Assembly (NCBI GenBank): GCA_002401295.1 | Contig: NVSR01000004.1 | Coordinates: 22,139 to 29,451 of the forward strand | Length of the DNA: 7,313 nucleotides | Reading direction: 5' to 3' | Source of the DNA: SAR324 cluster bacterium | Lineage (GTDB): Bacteria; SAR324; XYD2-FULL-50-16 | Part shown: one piece after another, positions 6,483 to 7,313 of the stretch | Numbering within the stretch: the first letter of the stretch is position 1 | How the letters are laid out: each line of letters starts with the position of its first letter | Notes under the pieces: generated by a model | Seen by the model: only the letters and a program-made list of their open reading frames with translations | Database searches by the model: none | What the model was told of the DNA's origin: nothing | Translations under genes and position numbers: made by a program

Positions 6483-7070
6483 ATGAAAATAGGAGTTTTT
6501 GGCGGTAGTTTCAACCCTGTGCATCGTGGGCATTTTGAAATTGTGAAGCAAGTTTTGCAGACAGGCAAGGTAGACCAAGTCATTGTTATGCCAGTCTACC
6601 AAAACCCATTAAAAAAAGCACTACCCGCATTGCCCGAGCAATTACGCAGGGAGATGCTGGAGGCCACCTTTTCTTCCCTGACAGGGGTTCAGATTTCCGA
6701 TTTTGAATTGCAGACCCATGAAGTAAGTTATACATATAAAACTTTAGAGCATCTTCATACATTGTTGCCTGAGGATCAGCTCTATCTGATGATGGGGGAG
6801 GATTCTTTTTCCCATTTCTCCTTATGGAAGGAGTATGAACGAATCTTGAGCTTGTCACGTCTCTTGGTTTTTCGAAGACCCGAGGCGAGCAAACAGGTCT
6901 TAGATTCGGTGCAGGAAACCTATACTGCGGAGTGGGCTGAAGTGGTCATTCCGGCAATTTCTTCCACAGCCATTCGCAATAGTGACTTGGAAACGGTGAA
7001 AAAAAATAACTGGCTGCATCCCAATGCTTTGGATAGTTGGCAGCAGTATTTAGATTCTCCATTATATTAA
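6483..7070 (+). CDS. nadD: Nicotinate-nucleotide adenylyltransferase, NadD
   Basis: Transfers AMP from ATP to nicotinate mononucleotide, giving deamido-NAD in cytoplasmic NAD biosynthesis. The 195 residues are a normal length. The N-terminus carries the nucleotidyltransferase motif GGSFNPVHRGH (7-17) with catalytic-type His14 and His17. Other family signatures are SYTYKTLEHL (82-91, usual 'SYTVDTLEHL'), MGEDSF followed by LWKEYERIL (104-122), and the C-terminal ISSTAIR (159-165) that binds the ATP phosphates. The ATG at 6483 is chosen over the in-frame TTG at 6477 because family members begin MKIG(V/I)FGG. No clear Shine-Dalgarno precedes it. It lies 25 bp ahead of rsfS, a classic pairing, and the two are probably cotranscribed. 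Confidence 0.95.
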   Translation: MKIGVFGGSFNPVHRGHFEIVKQVLQTGKVDQVIVMPVYQNPLKKALPALPEQLRREMLEATFSSLTGVQISDFELQTHEVSYTYKTLEHLHTLLPEDQLYLMMGEDSFSHFSLWKEYERILSLSRLLVFRRPEASKQVLDSVQETYTAEWAEVVIPAISSTAIRNSDLETVKKNNWLHPNALDSWQQYLDSPLY

Positions 7071-7095
7071 TATTTTATTTAGTTTTATACCTGGA

Positions 7096-7313
7096 ATGGA
7101 TACAAAAAGATTATTAAACGAAATCATTCACTCAGCTTCTGATGTCAAAGCTTTGGACTTAGTTGAAATGGATGTGGAAGGTAAATCTTCCGTGGCGGAC
7201 TTTATCGTGATTTGCCATGGAACCTCCACAGCTCATGTGAAAGGAATCTCTACTAAAATCGAGATGAATCTCAAAAAGCACAAGCTACTCCCCCTAGGTG
7301 TTGAGGGCTATGA
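7096..7313 (+). CDS. rsfS: Ribosomal silencing factor RsfS (Iojap family), 3' end outside the window
   Basis: The frame starting at ATG 7096 stays open for 72 codons to the window edge. It carries the N-terminal half of RsfS: a helix, VKALDLVEMDV (17-27, usual 'KkAeDIvvLDV'), the core motif ADFIVICHGTS (34-44, usual 'aDyfVIaTGtS'), a helix with HVKGISTKIE, and LPLGVEGY (65-72, usual 'p.~~EG'). RsfS binds ribosomal protein uL14 (L14) and blocks subunit joining in stationary phase or starvation. The family is about 105-130 residues, so roughly the last third is missing because of the window boundary, not because of a mutation. No good Shine-Dalgarno is visible. The 25-bp gap after nadD contains no terminator-like hairpin, supporting cotranscription. 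Confidence 0.93.
   Translation, partial: MDTKRLLNEIIHSASDVKALDLVEMDVEGKSSVADFIVICHGTSTAHVKGISTKIEMNLKKHKLLPLGVEGY

Noticed and set aside
6586..6858. Minus-strand open frame of 90 codons inside nadD
   Set aside because: It lies opposite the clearly identified nadD and has no family resemblance.

Overview
The window is chromosomal DNA from a diderm (Gram-negative-type) bacterium with moderately AT-rich coding sequence. The envelope features supporting this are a type II secretion inner-membrane protein (GspF), a lipoprotein-type signal, a CsgG/FlgT-like envelope protein and a membrane-anchored PilZ protein. The taxon cannot be fixed from this sequence alone; a proteobacterial or deltaproteobacterial/SAR324-like lineage is a guess. 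No tRNA, rRNA, CRISPR array, insertion sequence or phage gene was seen. Codon style looks uniform, and coding density is high.

Layout. On the + strand, the window opens with a CsgG/FlgT-like ORF (1-714) that is probably cut at its 5' end. It is followed by a terminator-like hairpin and a 169-bp gap with a second, pseudoknot-capable inverted repeat. Then come hemN (884-2254, oxygen-independent coproporphyrinogen III dehydrogenase), a 67-bp gap almost filled by a strong two-part hairpin, and gspF (2322-3542). On the - strand, converging on gspF with only 17 bp between stop codons, is a two-gene unit. It is transcribed first through a membrane-anchored PilZ (c-di-GMP receptor) protein (6410-5274) and then, 22 bp later, through a predicted lipoprotein with a PgaB-like glycoside hydrolase domain (5251-3560). 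Divergent from that unit on the + strand are nadD (6483-7070, NAD biosynthesis) and the first 72 codons of rsfS (7096 to the window end, ribosomal silencing factor). nadD-rsfS is a widespread housekeeping pair.

How the genes work together. hemN, gspF and nadD-rsfS are recognisable core genes with no evident shared pathway. The most interesting part is the PilZ/PgaB-like pair. A cytoplasmic c-di-GMP-sensing domain tethered to the membrane is followed by an exported protein resembling the C-terminal hydrolase half of PgaB, the enzyme that processes poly-N-acetylglucosamine (PNAG) exopolysaccharide. The deacetylase half normally fused to it is absent. This suggests, but does not prove, a c-di-GMP-linked exopolysaccharide or biofilm function not organised like the classical pgaABCD operon.
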